NCBI RefSeq assembly: GCF_030408035.1
Contig: NZ_JASDCF010000001.1
Location: 62,001-126,000, forward strand
Source of the DNA: Psychrobacter sp. APC 3426
GTDB taxonomy: Bacteria > Pseudomonadota > Gammaproteobacteria > Pseudomonadales > Moraxellaceae
Reading direction: 5' to 3'
DNA length: 64,000 nt
The notes beneath the pieces were generated by a model. It was not told the origin of the DNA. It made no database searches and saw nothing but the letters and a program-made list of their open reading frames with translations. The position numbers and the translations under genes are program-made. Of the stretch, positions 63,849 through 64,000 are shown piece by piece (the first letter of the stretch is position 1; every line of letters begins with the position of its first letter).

Positions 63849-64000
63849 AAATAAGTGTCGAGGTGCATGAACAAATAAATATAAATGCAGTTCTAACAAG
63901 ATACATTCCATTTGCAGAATTAATACCTAACCCCAGTTCGGGATAAGGGCTCAAAAAAAAGATAAAAAAAGAAGTCCAAAGTTGCTAAAGTAAGTTTACC
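63849..64000. other. Sequence after lgt to window end
   Basis: 152 bp with no gene. No hairpin followed by a T-run was identified after the lgt stop. Confidence 0.4.

Overview
The window looks like a chromosomal segment of a Psychrobacter-like bacterium (Moraxellaceae, Gammaproteobacteria). This is inferred from protein character, gene order (mrdA-rsmD-rplM-rpsI, trpS-scpA-scpB, lolA, rpmA-rplU/ispB, an AdeIJK/AcrAB-like efflux operon, lgt) and moderate GC. No database search was possible, so the genus is an inference.

Layout. 1-859: 5' part of a first ccmF, cut by the window edge. 1155-24283: housekeeping block: a DUF445 membrane protein, PBP2, RsmD, ribosomal proteins L13/S9 and L27/L21, a lipid A acyltransferase, TrpS, ScpA/ScpB, LolA, IspB, a three-gene RND efflux operon with a large regulatory region, HemB and a glutathionyl-hydroquinone reductase. 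24290-34840: accessory, mobile-element-rich segment. It opens with a 50-nt 3' fragment of tRNA-Val(GAC), a candidate att scar. It carries a Fic protein, an IS3 relic, a small metabolic/regulator group (MBL hydrolase, isochorismatase-like hydrolase, AraC/DJ-1 regulator), a resolvase, an IS5-family element, a broken MOBQ relaxase with an oriT-like site, and nested IS256/IS3 elements. It ends at a truncated mobA.

34705-43404: molybdenum cofactor genes (mobA', moaB, moaA, moeA) followed by torD, torA, torC and torE, all on the minus strand, for trimethylamine N-oxide respiration. A 134-bp MITE-like element sits between moeA and torD. 43866-48463: a second cytochrome c maturation cluster, ccmF-ccmG-ccmH-ccmI. 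Its ccmF aligns without gaps to the partial ccmF at the left edge. 49695-51287: tatABC. 51368-62780: copper resistance island (P-type ATPase with three N-terminal metal-binding repeats, a 39-aa membrane protein, DUF305, CopB, CopA multicopper oxidase, DUF411 protein, cytochrome c, small Met/His-rich periplasmic proteins, and the CopR/CopS two-component system). 62964-63848: lgt, back in the housekeeping set.

How it fits together: TorA needs a molybdenum cofactor (moa/moe genes), Tat export (tatABC) and electrons from the pentahaem TorC, whose haems need the Ccm system. These genes lie next to one another. The multicopper oxidase CopA is a second Tat-type substrate, on the other side of tatABC. 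The most notable observations are the duplicated ccmF with a ccmFGHI set beside torECAD, the tRNA-Val fragment bounding the mobile segment, a promoter with MerR-type geometry upstream of the efflux operon, the truncated mobA, the oriT-like site, the MITE, and repeated CopR/CusR-like boxes.
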